A stretch of DNA of 54,564 nt from positions 1 to 54,564 of the forward strand of contig CALAJP010000258.1 of assembly GCA_937922815.1 (NCBI GenBank), written 5' to 3'. The notes under the pieces are model-generated. The model worked only from the letters and a program-made list of their open reading frames with translations, was not told the origin of the DNA and did no database searches. Made by a program: the position numbers and the translations under genes. The DNA is from an uncultured Saprospiraceae bacterium (GTDB lineage: Bacteria > Bacteroidota > Bacteroidia > Chitinophagales > Saprospiraceae). Below are positions 42,957-50,989 of this stretch, piece by piece. How positions within the stretch are numbered: position 1 is the first letter of the stretch; each line of letters starts with the position of its first letter.

Positions 42957-43798
42957 TATTTTAGAATTTTTTTAATCTGATTCGATTCTTCAATTAGTGA
43001 ATAAAATGTTTTGAAATCTTTTTTTATTAATAACGATCTAAATTGAGCAAGTTGATTGATGTGTTCGTCCAAAACATCTAATACATTATCTCTATTTTGT
43101 TCAAAAATAGGAATCCACATATCGGGAGACGATTTTGCCAAACGAACCGTTGAGCCAAATCCTCCACTTGCCAATTCAAATATTCTATTATGTTTTTTTT
43201 CTTTTGCTAATACGGTTAATGCTAATGCAAACGAACTGATGTGCGATATATGAGATACATAAGCGGTATGCAAATCGTGTTCTTCGCTATTGTAGTTTAC
43301 ATTATTCATACCCAATACATTAAATAACTTATGAAAAGTAGTTATAACGTCTGCATCACTATATTTTTCGTCAATAAAAACGTTGCATTTGTCTTCGAAT
43401 AAATTATAAACAGCAGCAGTAGGTCCCGAAAATTCGGTACCCGCCATAGGGTGCGATGATAAAAATCTACCTCTTTTGGGATGATTATCAATGCTTTTCA
43501 ATACTATTTCTTTGGTAGAACCGACTTCGGTTACCATTTGTTTTTCAGTGATTAAATCTAATATATTCGGTAATAATGTAACCATACTACCAACAGGAAT
43601 TGCTAAAACGATAATATCACTCTGACTAACAGCTGTTTCCAAATCGAGTATTTTGTCAACAAGATTATTTTGAAGAGCAATTTTTTTGTTTTCTTCATTT
43701 TTGTCAACACCAATAACTTGATCAGCAAACCCTCTCTTTTTAAGGTCTAATGCCATTGAACCTCCTATCAAACCTATTCCTACCACCGTTACAATCAT
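42956..43798 (-). CDS. tyrA: Prephenate dehydrogenase
   Basis: A 280-residue NAD(P)-dependent enzyme for tyrosine synthesis. It starts M-I-V-T-V-V-G-I-G-L-I-G-G-S-M-A-L, the nucleotide loop, and has the active-site segment S-S-H-P-M-A-G-T-E-F-S-G-P. It lacks a fused ACT domain or chorismate mutase, consistent with the mutase being on the next gene. A longer frame from 43837 is possible, but the ATG at 43798 makes the normal four-base overlap (ATGA) with the aminotransferase stop and gives the expected N-terminus. Confidence 0.93.
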   Translation of the reverse strand: MIVTVVGIGLIGGSMALDLKKRGFADQVIGVDKNEENKKIALQNNLVDKILDLETAVSQSDIIVLAIPVGSMVTLLPNILDLITEKQMVTEVGSTKEIVLKSIDNHPKRGRFLSSHPMAGTEFSGPTAAVYNLFEDKCNVFIDEKYSDADVITTFHKLFNVLGMNNVNYNSEEHDLHTAYVSHISHISSFALALTVLAKEKKHNRIFELASGGFGSTVRLAKSSPDMWIPIFEQNRDNVLDVLDEHINQLAQFRSLLIKKDFKTFYSLIEESNQIKKILK

Positions 43799-44988
43799 AC
43801 CGATATAGTTTTGAGGCTTGAAATAGATTGCAAACAATTTTTAATCTTTGTTCTTGCCAATTCTAACTTTTCGGTTGAAGTACAAAGTGAAATTCGAATA
43901 TAATTATCGCCTTGCGAACCAAAAATTCCGCCAGGAGTAATAAAAACCCTTGCTTCGTAAAGTAATTTGTCTGATAACTCAAATCCATTGTTATATTGGG
44001 TTGGAATTTTACCCCAAACAAAAAGTCCTTCGCCCTTAGAATCATAACTAACTCCCAAATCATCATAAATTTGGCAAGCTACTTCTTTTCTTTCTCGATA
44101 CGTTTTATTTAATTCAGAAAACCATTCAGTAGAAAGGTTCAACGCTTTGATAGATGCTAATTGTAAGGGTTTAAAAACACCAGAATCCATATTGGATTTG
44201 AATTTCAAAATTTCTGAAAGGTAATCTTTATTTCCCATCATCATTCCTATTCTCCAACCCGCCATATTGTGTGATTTACTCAACGAATTGAGTTCAATCG
44301 CGATTTCTTTAGCTCCTTCTACTGCCAAAATACTTTTTGGATTATCATTTAGAATGAAAGAATAAGGATTATCATTGACAATAAGAATGTCATTTCTCAA
44401 CCCAAAAGCCACTAAGTCTTCAAAAATCTGCATAGAGGCAGGTGCTCCAGTTGGCATATTGGGATAAGTAACCCACATTATTTTGACTTTAGACAAATCC
44501 GATTTTTCTAATTCCTCTAAATTTGGAAACCAATTATTATCAGGGTCTAATTTATAATATCTAGGAGTTGCTCCACTCAATTTTGCCGTAGCTGCATAAG
44601 CAGGGTAACCAGGATTAGGTATCAAAACTTCATCTCCTTTCTCTAAAAAAGTCATGCTAATATGCATAATTCCTTCTTTAGAACCAATAAGCGGCATTAC
44701 TTCATTTACAGGATTTAAAGAAACACCGTAATGTTGGGTATAGAAATTAGCCATCGCTTCTCTCAGTTCAGCCAAACCAACATAAGGCTGGTATCCATGT
44801 ACTGAATCTTGTTGGGCAGATTGATTTAATTCTTCTACAACATCTGTATGAGGAGGTAAATCTGGGCTACCAATACCAAGATTTATAACTGCATCTCCAC
44901 TCTGATTCAATTTTGCAATTTCTTTCAATTTTTTTGAGAAGAAATATTCTTGTATTTCCGCTATACGACTAGCCGTTTTAACTCTCAT
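43795..44988 (-). CDS. Class I/II aminotransferase of the aromatic operon
   Basis: A 397-residue PLP enzyme. N-L-G-I-G-S-P-D-L-P-P (37-47), P-N-P-G-Y-P-A-Y (PLP contact) and N-S-L-S-K-S-H-N-M-A-G-W-R-I-G (Lys forms the Schiff base) mark an aspartate aminotransferase-type fold. Placed between pheA and tyrA, it most likely makes phenylalanine and tyrosine from their keto acids, or acts on prephenate. A general aspartate or LL-diaminopimelate role is also possible for this family. It overlaps pheA by 11 bases and tyrA by 4. Confidence 0.88.
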   Translation of the reverse strand: MRVKTASRIAEIQEYFFSKKLKEIAKLNQSGDAVINLGIGSPDLPPHTDVVEELNQSAQQDSVHGYQPYVGLAELREAMANFYTQHYGVSLNPVNEVMPLIGSKEGIMHISMTFLEKGDEVLIPNPGYPAYAATAKLSGATPRYYKLDPDNNWFPNLEELEKSDLSKVKIMWVTYPNMPTGAPASMQIFEDLVAFGLRNDILIVNDNPYSFILNDNPKSILAVEGAKEIAIELNSLSKSHNMAGWRIGMMMGNKDYLSEILKFKSNMDSGVFKPLQLASIKALNLSTEWFSELNKTYRERKEVACQIYDDLGVSYDSKGEGLFVWGKIPTQYNNGFELSDKLLYEARVFITPGGIFGSQGDNYIRISLCTSTEKLELARTKIKNCLQSISSLKTISV

Positions 44989-45814
44989 AATACAATCCTT
45001 TTTGGTATTGACCTAAAATTTTAAGTCGTTGAGTATGTTTTTTTAATTGCACAATTAACAAAGGATACAAATCAAAGTCTTCAATAATCAAGTCTACAAA
45101 AAATATATATTGTCCTTGACTCCCCACTAAAGGAACCGATTGGATTTTGCTCATATTAGTTTTGAAATATTTGAACAAACCAAGTATTTCGTATAGCGAA
45201 CCCACTTTGTGACTCACTGAAAAACTTAAAGTTACTTTGTTGAATTGTTCAACAGAAGCAGACTCTTTTTTGAGTATTAAAAAACGAGTATAATTCATTT
45301 TATTAGTCTCAATTCCCTGGGAAATAATATTTAAACCATAAAGATTGGAAGCCAGAGAAGAAGCAATTGCTGCTATATCTTGGAGATTATTTTCTTGAAT
45401 AAGTTTTGCACTTTTAGCGGTATCTTCACTAGAAACCAACTTTAAATGTGGGTACTGTTTCAAGAACGGTTTACATTGAGCCAATGCCACAGGATGAGAA
45501 TGAACTTCTTTTATGTTTTCTATTTTAATACCTGGTAATGCCATTAAATTATGACGAATACGTAGGAAAATTTCGCCAACAATACTCACTTTTGCGTTTA
45601 CCAACAATAAGTAATTGCCTAAAAGACTACCTGCGATGCTATTTTCAATAGCCATCATAGAAGTGTCTGTACTTGATGTTTCTAATTCTTCAATTAAGTT
45701 ATCAAAAGTATCAGTAGGTACAATTTCAATAGGTTGCTCTTTGAAATAGTGGCGAGCCGCAATTTCATGAAACGCTCCCGTAACACCTTGTATCCCTATC
45801 TTTTCCTGTTTCAC
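44978..45814 (-). CDS. pheA: Prephenate dehydratase with ACT domain
   Basis: A 278-residue monofunctional enzyme making phenylpyruvate. It starts I-G-I-Q-G-V-T-G-A-F-H-E, contains N-Y-T-R-F-L-I-L with the catalytic Thr, and ends in an ACT domain (K-V-G-S-L-Y-E-I-L). In enzymes with strong Phe feedback the ACT site has E-S-R-P; here the same place reads S-K-I-Q-S-V-P-L, so Glu and Arg are replaced, as in some other Bacteroidota. Allosteric control may thus differ. It is the first gene of the pheA-aminotransferase-tyrA-DAHP synthase/mutase operon, behind a strong promoter 46 bases upstream. Confidence 0.94.
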   Translation of the reverse strand: MKQEKIGIQGVTGAFHEIAARHYFKEQPIEIVPTDTFDNLIEELETSSTDTSMMAIENSIAGSLLGNYLLLVNAKVSIVGEIFLRIRHNLMALPGIKIENIKEVHSHPVALAQCKPFLKQYPHLKLVSSEDTAKSAKLIQENNLQDIAAIASSLASNLYGLNIISQGIETNKMNYTRFLILKKESASVEQFNKVTLSFSVSHKVGSLYEILGLFKYFKTNMSKIQSVPLVGSQGQYIFFVDLIIEDFDLYPLLIVQLKKHTQRLKILGQYQKGLYYES

Positions 45815-45859
45815 TTGAAATTTTTGGTTTATTAAAATAGTTGTCTTTGTTAACTAAAA

Positions 45860-45890
45860 CAAAGGTATGTTACTAATGCTTTAAAAGCAA
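45860..45890 (-). promoter_or_regulatory. Promoter of the aromatic amino acid operon
   Basis: On the minus strand, TTG (45890-45888), a 20-base spacer and TACCTTTG (45867-45860) fit the Bacteroidota consensus. Transcription would begin near 45853, leaving only about 40 bases of leader, too short for a classical attenuator or T-box. Confidence 0.7.
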
Positions 45891-46553
45891 ACTATGTGTA
45901 GTATTTTTCTATTTTTTTTAATTATAGATAGGATTACGAATAAATATTTCAATGAAATGATTAATTCATGTAAAATTCGACAAATATTGGTTTGTATCGA
46001 ATTTTAAATTGAGGATTAATTTTTTTATTTAAACTTAAATATTTAAGTTCCATTTTTTAGGAGAGAGAGGAGCAATTTGTGTGTTTATAAAACTATACGA
46101 GGAGAAATAAAAAATGGTTAGATCGTATTACCGAACTAACCATTAGCATAACACCCTAATTCAAAATTGCCTAATTATTTGGTAAGTATTTTATTTTAAA
46201 AATTAAAATTAAATTACCTCGTAATTATAAACTCAATATAGTGGAGGGATGTTTATTTTTTGTGTAGAAAAACAAGAATTTGTGACATGAATAAGTTAGC
46301 ATATTCTCGTTTAGGTTTTCTTTGAAGAACGAAAAAGATATTTAATAGAAGAAAAAATAATGATTTTAATTCTAATTATTATAAGAAAAAAACAAAAATT
46401 GCTCGATTTTTCGTAATATTTCATCTATTATGTTAAATTATAAGAGAAATGCTAAGCAATAGTTCTTATTTGATTATGTGATATTAGTGACGGAATATGC
46501 GGGCTAAATAGTCAAAAAAAATTAAAAAACGTTGGTTTTAAATTACTGTAGAA
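45891..46553. other. Long A/T-rich intergenic region with palindromes
   Basis: With the promoter just described this is the longest gene-free gap (739 bases from pheA). It holds a perfect 18-base palindrome, AACTTAAAT/ATTTAAGTT (46032-46049), and a hairpin AATGGTTAG/CTAACCATT (46113-46144). The hairpin coincides with an 11-codon frame M-V-R-S-Y-Y-R-T-N-H-stop (46114-46146), preceded by AGGAG. No other ORF, promoter for the RsmI-like gene or known RNA is recognised. Confidence 0.45.
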
Positions 46554-47273
46554 ATGAATAAAAGAAAAACGTTAGGAAATTTATACATGATTCCCTGTTT
46601 GTTAGGAAATGAAAATATAAGTTTATTACCAGAAGCAACTTTAGAAAGAATAAAGAATATACAATATTTTGTAGTTGAAAGGGCAAAAACAGCTCGTCAG
46701 TTCTTAAAGGTTGCGGGTACGCCTTATCCTATGTCAGAAATTATGATAATTGAGTTGGACAAACATGGAGATAATGATTGGAGTGAATTTTTGAAACCTA
46801 TATTTGAGGGACATGATGTTGGTTTTTTGTCAGAAGCAGGATGTCCTGGTGTTGCTGACCCTGGTGCGATGTTGGCAGCTGCGGCTCACCGAAAAGATGT
46901 AATGATTTTTCCTTTAGTAGGGCCTACTTCTATTATTTTGGCGATAATGGGGAGTGGACTAAACGGACAACAATTTACTTTTTTAGGGTACCAGCCTGTG
47001 AAAGTTGATGAATTGGGACGTGCTTTGAAAAAAGCAGAAGATATTTCAAGAAAAACCAATACTACGCAAGTTGCTATAGAAACACCCTATCGTAATAATC
47101 GATTTTTAGAAACGGCAATCAAAAACTTGAATTCAAACACCTATTTTACGGTAGCATCAGAACTATCGTTGCCTAGCCAATATATTAAAACGTTAAAAAT
47201 TAAAGATTGGAAAGCGATGAAAGAATTGCCTGATTTGCACAAAAAGCCTACTGTTTTTTGTTGGTTAGCGTAG
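46554..47273 (+). CDS. RsmI-like SAM-dependent (tetrapyrrole-methylase fold) methyltransferase
   Basis: A 239-residue protein of the RsmI/tetrapyrrole methylase fold. G-N-L-Y-M-I-P-C-L-L-G-N-E at the start, L-S-E-A-G-C-P-G-V-A-D-P-G (RsmI proper has S-D-A-G-T-P-G-I-S-D-P-G), V-G-P-T-S-I-I-L-A-I-M-G-S-G and I-E-T-P-Y-R-N-N-R mark the family. The changed motif and shorter length (RsmI is about 280) indicate the RsmI-paralogue group common in Bacteroidota, whose substrate is unsettled, rather than the 16S C1402 enzyme itself. It overlaps the convergent racemase gene by nine bases. Confidence 0.85.
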   Translation: MNKRKTLGNLYMIPCLLGNENISLLPEATLERIKNIQYFVVERAKTARQFLKVAGTPYPMSEIMIIELDKHGDNDWSEFLKPIFEGHDVGFLSEAGCPGVADPGAMLAAAAHRKDVMIFPLVGPTSIILAIMGSGLNGQQFTFLGYQPVKVDELGRALKKAEDISRKTNTTQVAIETPYRNNRFLETAIKNLNSNTYFTVASELSLPSQYIKTLKIKDWKAMKELPDLHKKPTVFCWLA

Positions 47274-47990
47274 GTTCTGTAAAATCAATTTTCCCGTTGT
47301 AATGGCAACCGCTTTGTCACAATGGATTTCGAGCGTATCAAATAAAGGAACAAAAGGCACATCTTCTGATTGAATGAGTAATTTTATTTCAGTACAACCT
47401 AAAATAATACATTGGGCACCTGCATCTACTAATTTTTTTATAACATTAATATAGTACTGTTTAGAAGAAGCTAAGAATTGTTGACGGGTTAGTTCTGAAA
47501 AGATAATTCGATTAATTTCTATTTTATCAACTTCGTTAGGCGATATCGTTTCGACCCCTTGAGTAGCGTAATGATTGCTATAAAAAACATCGTCCATAAC
47601 AGGGAAAGTTCCCAATAGTCCAGCTTTACGCATGCCATTTTGGATTATTTGTTCGGCTGTGCAATCAAAGATATCAAGGAAAGGTATAGACAAGGCTTCT
47701 TTAATGGCAGGGCTTACTTTATGAACCGTATTTGATGCCATCATAACGCATGATGCGCCCCCTTTTTCCAATTTTTTTGCATTGGTAGCTAAATAGTTAG
47801 CCATAGCGGTCCAGTTATTTTGTTTTATCATTTTTTCGATAAGGGCAAAATTTACACTTCTAATTAAAAGTTCTGGAGCGTGATGACCACCCAATTCCTT
47901 TTTTACTTTTTCGTGAATAATGCGATAATATTCAGCAGTAGCTACAGAACTCATGCCTCCTAAAATTCCAATTGTTGGAGTATTTTGCAT
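47265..47990 (-). CDS. Aspartate/glutamate racemase family protein
   Basis: A 241-residue PLP-independent racemase-fold protein. I-G-I-L-G-G-M-S-S-V-A-T-A-E-Y-Y begins the first lobe, and G-C-T-E-I-K-L-L carries the second active-site Cys. The first-lobe catalytic position, usually A-C-N-T-x-H, reads M-A-S-N-T-V-H-K, with Ser for Cys. Some family members, such as the E. coli L-Asp/Glu racemase with Thr at that site, tolerate such a change, so activity may be one-sided or altered. The substrate could be Asp, Glu or another amino acid. It is divergent from the DUF2891 gene with an 84-base gap. Confidence 0.82.
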   Translation of the reverse strand: MQNTPTIGILGGMSSVATAEYYRIIHEKVKKELGGHHAPELLIRSVNFALIEKMIKQNNWTAMANYLATNAKKLEKGGASCVMMASNTVHKVSPAIKEALSIPFLDIFDCTAEQIIQNGMRKAGLLGTFPVMDDVFYSNHYATQGVETISPNEVDKIEINRIIFSELTRQQFLASSKQYYINVIKKLVDAGAQCIILGCTEIKLLIQSEDVPFVPLFDTLEIHCDKAVAITTGKLILQNLR

Positions 47991-48074
47991 CGTGTTTTAA
48001 GTTTATGTATGAAATATTTTTTAACTTAAAGGTAATAATGTTAAATTATAATTTTTGATTTAAACGGTCTAATT

Positions 48075-49184
48075 ATGAAAGGTGTTTTTGTTTGTTTAGT
48101 GTTGATGTTGGCTTTGAGTTGTAGTGACTCAAGTTTAAATAATTCGAACTCTAAATCGATTGATAAGAAAATAATGAAATCTAATTTTGAGTTAAGCTTA
48201 GCACAGGCGAATAAGTTATCAACATTACCGATTAAGTGTATTCAGACAGAATATCCTAACAAATTAGGTCAAGTATTAGGCACAGTAAATGATTTAGAAA
48301 GTCCGAAAGCCTTACATCCTGCTTTTTATGGTTGTTTTGATTGGCATTCTGCTGTTCATGGACATTGGTCATTGGTGAAGTTATTGAAAGAATACGCCAA
48401 TTTGGATAATGCTGATCAAATACGAGAAATGCTTACTGAAAATATGACCGCCGAAAATATTTCTATAGAAGTAGCCTATTTTAAAAAGAAATATAATAAA
48501 TCTTATGAAAGAACATACGGTTGGGCTTGGTTGTTGAAACTAGCCGTAGAGCTAGAAACATGGGACGATCCATTAGCAAAGAAATTGAATGCTAATTTGA
48601 TGCCATTAACAGAATTAATTGCTCAGAAATATATTGATTTTTTACCCAACTTAAGGTATCCTATTCGTGCAGGTACACATTCTAATACGGGCTTTGGTTT
48701 AGCGTTTGCATGGGATTACGCCGTTTTGAAAAACAACAAACAACTTCAGGCAGTGATTCGTGATAAAGCGAAAGAATTTTATCTAAATGACGCCAACTGT
48801 CCCCTGACTTGGGAGCCTAGTGGAACGGATTTTCTTTCGCCTTGTTTAGAAGAAATTGATATAATGAGGAGAGTATTGAGTAAGGTAGCGTTTAAAGAAT
48901 GGGTAAGTAATTTTATGCCTACTTTAGAATCTTCTCAATTTTCAATGGCGGTAGGTGAAGTGTTAGATAGAACCGACGGGCATTTTGTTCATTTAGATGG
49001 GTTAAATCTGAGTAGGGCATGGGTAATGTATGGCTTGGCAAATCAATACGAGGAGTATAATCACTTGATAGCATTGGCGGATAAACATATTGAATACTCG
49101 TTGCCCTTATTGTTTGACGGTAACTATGAAGGAGAACATTGGTTGGCATCTTTTGCTATTTATGCCTTGTCTCAATCTAATTAA
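48075..49184 (+). CDS. DUF2891 family lipoprotein
   Basis: A 369-residue protein with a lipoprotein signal (M-K-G-V-F-V-C-L-V-L-M-L-A-L-S-C, Cys16 as lipid site) and a DUF2891 domain (H-P-A-F-Y-G-C-F-D-W-H-S-A-V-H-G-H-W; Y-G-W-A-W-L-L-K-L; T-G-F-G-L-A-F-A-W-D-Y-A). The paired D-W-H and H-G-H-W suggest an alpha/alpha-toroid enzyme with a metal or sugar site, but the family has no assigned reaction. It is likely anchored to the inner face of the outer membrane. Monocistronic. Confidence 0.85.
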   Translation: MKGVFVCLVLMLALSCSDSSLNNSNSKSIDKKIMKSNFELSLAQANKLSTLPIKCIQTEYPNKLGQVLGTVNDLESPKALHPAFYGCFDWHSAVHGHWSLVKLLKEYANLDNADQIREMLTENMTAENISIEVAYFKKKYNKSYERTYGWAWLLKLAVELETWDDPLAKKLNANLMPLTELIAQKYIDFLPNLRYPIRAGTHSNTGFGLAFAWDYAVLKNNKQLQAVIRDKAKEFYLNDANCPLTWEPSGTDFLSPCLEEIDIMRRVLSKVAFKEWVSNFMPTLESSQFSMAVGEVLDRTDGHFVHLDGLNLSRAWVMYGLANQYEEYNHLIALADKHIEYSLPLLFDGNYEGEHWLASFAIYALSQSN

Positions 49185-49255
49185 TTGGAAGGTTCAATAA
49201 TGAGTAATAATTAAGTGAATATTATAATAGGAATTATTACGAATGAATTCATATG

Positions 49256-49331
49256 GATTAAAAATGTTCTTTTTACCTCACTCTTCGTCTAGTACCCATC
49301 TTTATACCTATGGGGATTAGGTTCTGTGCTT
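49256..49331. repeat. Dispersed intergenic repeat, copy 2
   Basis: Counterpart of 141-216, with the same GATTAAAAATGTT start and the T-A-C-C-T-A-T-G-G core. It sits between the DUF2891 and DUF1801 genes. A shorter block, TCTATTAGTCCATCTATGGGGGTTGATAATGTGCT at about 49848-49880 when read piecewise, resembles its distal part, but weakly. Confidence 0.45.
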
Positions 49332-49392
49332 TATTCGATTGAAATAAAACCCCATTTGTGATAATGTTTAATAGTGAAAAATTAATTCAATT

Positions 49393-49746
49393 TTGGAAAC
49401 TTCAAATACTAATTATTATAACAACCAAACAGAGTCTAATGCAAGCTGTATGTGGGCATTGAGAAGTATTCTCCTAAATTTTGATGAGAATATTGTAGAA
49501 ACCAAAAAATATGGGGCTCCTTGTTTTTGCTATTCAAATCGACATTTTTGTTATATCTGGTTAGATAAAAAAACGATACAACCTTATTTGTTGTGGGTAG
49601 ATGGAAATAAATTAAATCACCCTGCATTAGAAAAAGGGAATCGAAAACGAATGAAAATCCTTCGAATTAATCCAGAGGAAGATCTTCCTATTAAAACCAT
49701 TCATTTTATTCTTAAAGACGCGTTGTTGTTACTGAAGAAGAAATAA
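49393..49746 (+). CDS. DUF1801 domain protein
   Basis: A 117-residue soluble protein of the DUF1801/YdhG-like fold (I-V-E-T-K-K-Y-G-A-P-C-F-C-Y; H-F-C-Y-I-W-L-D-K-K-T-I-Q-P-Y-L-L-W-V-D-G; the end is basic, L-L-L-L-K-K-K). The family function is not known; members are small iron-chaperone-like proteins. The start is TTG at 49393; the only internal ATG (49450) would remove the first helix, so the TTG is preferred although rare here. Three Cys in the core (C-F-C, F-C-Y) are more than usual. Confidence 0.8.
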   Translation: METSNTNYYNNQTESNASCMWALRSILLNFDENIVETKKYGAPCFCYSNRHFCYIWLDKKTIQPYLLWVDGNKLNHPALEKGNRKRMKILRINPEEDLPIKTIHFILKDALLLLKKK

Positions 49747-50029
49747 TGTTTATTAAGAAGTTTTGTAAAATTGTTTGTAAAGGAATTTTTTGAGTAGCTA
49801 ACATACTGATATATTGGGAAGCACTGATAATCTATCTGTTTTTGGTCTATTAGTCCATCTATGGGGGTTGATAATGTGCTAAAATAGTTATATATTTGAT
49901 TTTTAAATTTATTAATTACTTGTTTTTAGTGCATTGCAACACAACCGCACCCTGAAAGTAATTTTAACTACTTTGCTGAGTATAAATTTTGCATCTAGAA
50001 AAGAGTTAATATAGACCCTAACTCAAAAA

Positions 50030-50908
50030 ATGAAAGAATTGCCAAATAAATCATGTGATTTTTTAAAAGAAAAATTAGATGATAACAGTAGCTCGATGAC
50101 TAAATTAATGTTTTCAATAGGAAAAAATAGTAATGAAGTAGAAAAAAAAGAACACTTTGTAAAAAATGGAAAAAATTCCAAAATTGAAACAAAGTCAAAA
50201 TCATTTTTAGCTACAAGCGAACCTAATCAAAACTTTGTTGCTGATTTAATACAACGGTTTTGTCATGATGTAAATGAACCTCTTAGGACGATAGCTTTAT
50301 ATAATTCAGAAGCTAGTAAACACACCTTAGGTCATTCGCATATTTTCTATAATAAACAAATAGATTTCGAGGTTGAAAGATTGAAAAAAATGTTCCTAAA
50401 TTTTCAACAATTAGTAGAAATAGGCAAGAGAGATAATAAGGATTATGTTTCGATCAAAGATGCTTACCTCTTAGCGATTAACGATTTGTACCCTTATATT
50501 ATATTGAAAAAAGCAATTGTCACTTTAGAAAATAATTTACCCCCCTTAGATACCTATGAAGTATCATTAAATGAGGCGATTAGTGTATTTTCAAATTTGA
50601 TTTCTAATGCCATAAAATACGCACCGTCTGATGGAATAGCATGCGTTAGAGTAATTCTGAATGACTGTGGTTCGTATATCGAAGTAGCTATTATTGACGG
50701 TAACGAACACATAGATGATAATATTTTGGATAATATTTGTGAACCATTCGTTAGAGGTAAACGAGACAACCAAATAGAAGGCACAGGTTTAGGGTTAACA
50801 ATAGTGACAAAAATTTTATCTAAGTGGGGCTCTCATTTGACGTACCGTAGGCAACAAAAAAGAGGGAATTGTTTTTCTTTTCGCCTATTAAAGCAAACAA
50901 AAATTTAG
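50030..50908 (+). CDS. Orphan histidine kinase without a sensor domain
   Basis: A 292-residue cytoplasmic kinase. After about 70 variable, Lys-rich residues there is a HisKA-type helix with R-F-C-H-D-V-N-E-P-L-R-T-I (H79 phospho-acceptor), like the phytochrome-type H-D-L-x-E-P-L-R. The HATPase domain has the N box F-S-N-L-I-S-N-A-I-K-Y-A (187-198) and G2 box G-T-G-L-G-L-T-I-V (251-259). The G1 box, normally D-x-G-x-G-I, reads D-G-N-E-H-I, so ATP binding may be weak. No membrane span, PAS or GAF domain and no response regulator adjoin it. It precedes the PorE-like gene by 81 bases. Confidence 0.85.
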   Translation: MKELPNKSCDFLKEKLDDNSSSMTKLMFSIGKNSNEVEKKEHFVKNGKNSKIETKSKSFLATSEPNQNFVADLIQRFCHDVNEPLRTIALYNSEASKHTLGHSHIFYNKQIDFEVERLKKMFLNFQQLVEIGKRDNKDYVSIKDAYLLAINDLYPYIILKKAIVTLENNLPPLDTYEVSLNEAISVFSNLISNAIKYAPSDGIACVRVILNDCGSYIEVAIIDGNEHIDDNILDNICEPFVRGKRDNQIEGTGLGLTIVTKILSKWGSHLTYRRQQKRGNCFSFRLLKQTKI

Positions 50909-50989
50909 TTTTCATCGTAAAAATTGACTGAAAGTTCATTATTAGGTACGCTTTTTGAATTTTATTCTCCTGAACTAAACTGTCAAGAC

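Noticed and set aside
45815-45853. Phe/Tyr leader-peptide attenuator before pheA
   Set aside because: The leader after the promoter is about 40 bases and encodes no run of aromatic codons.
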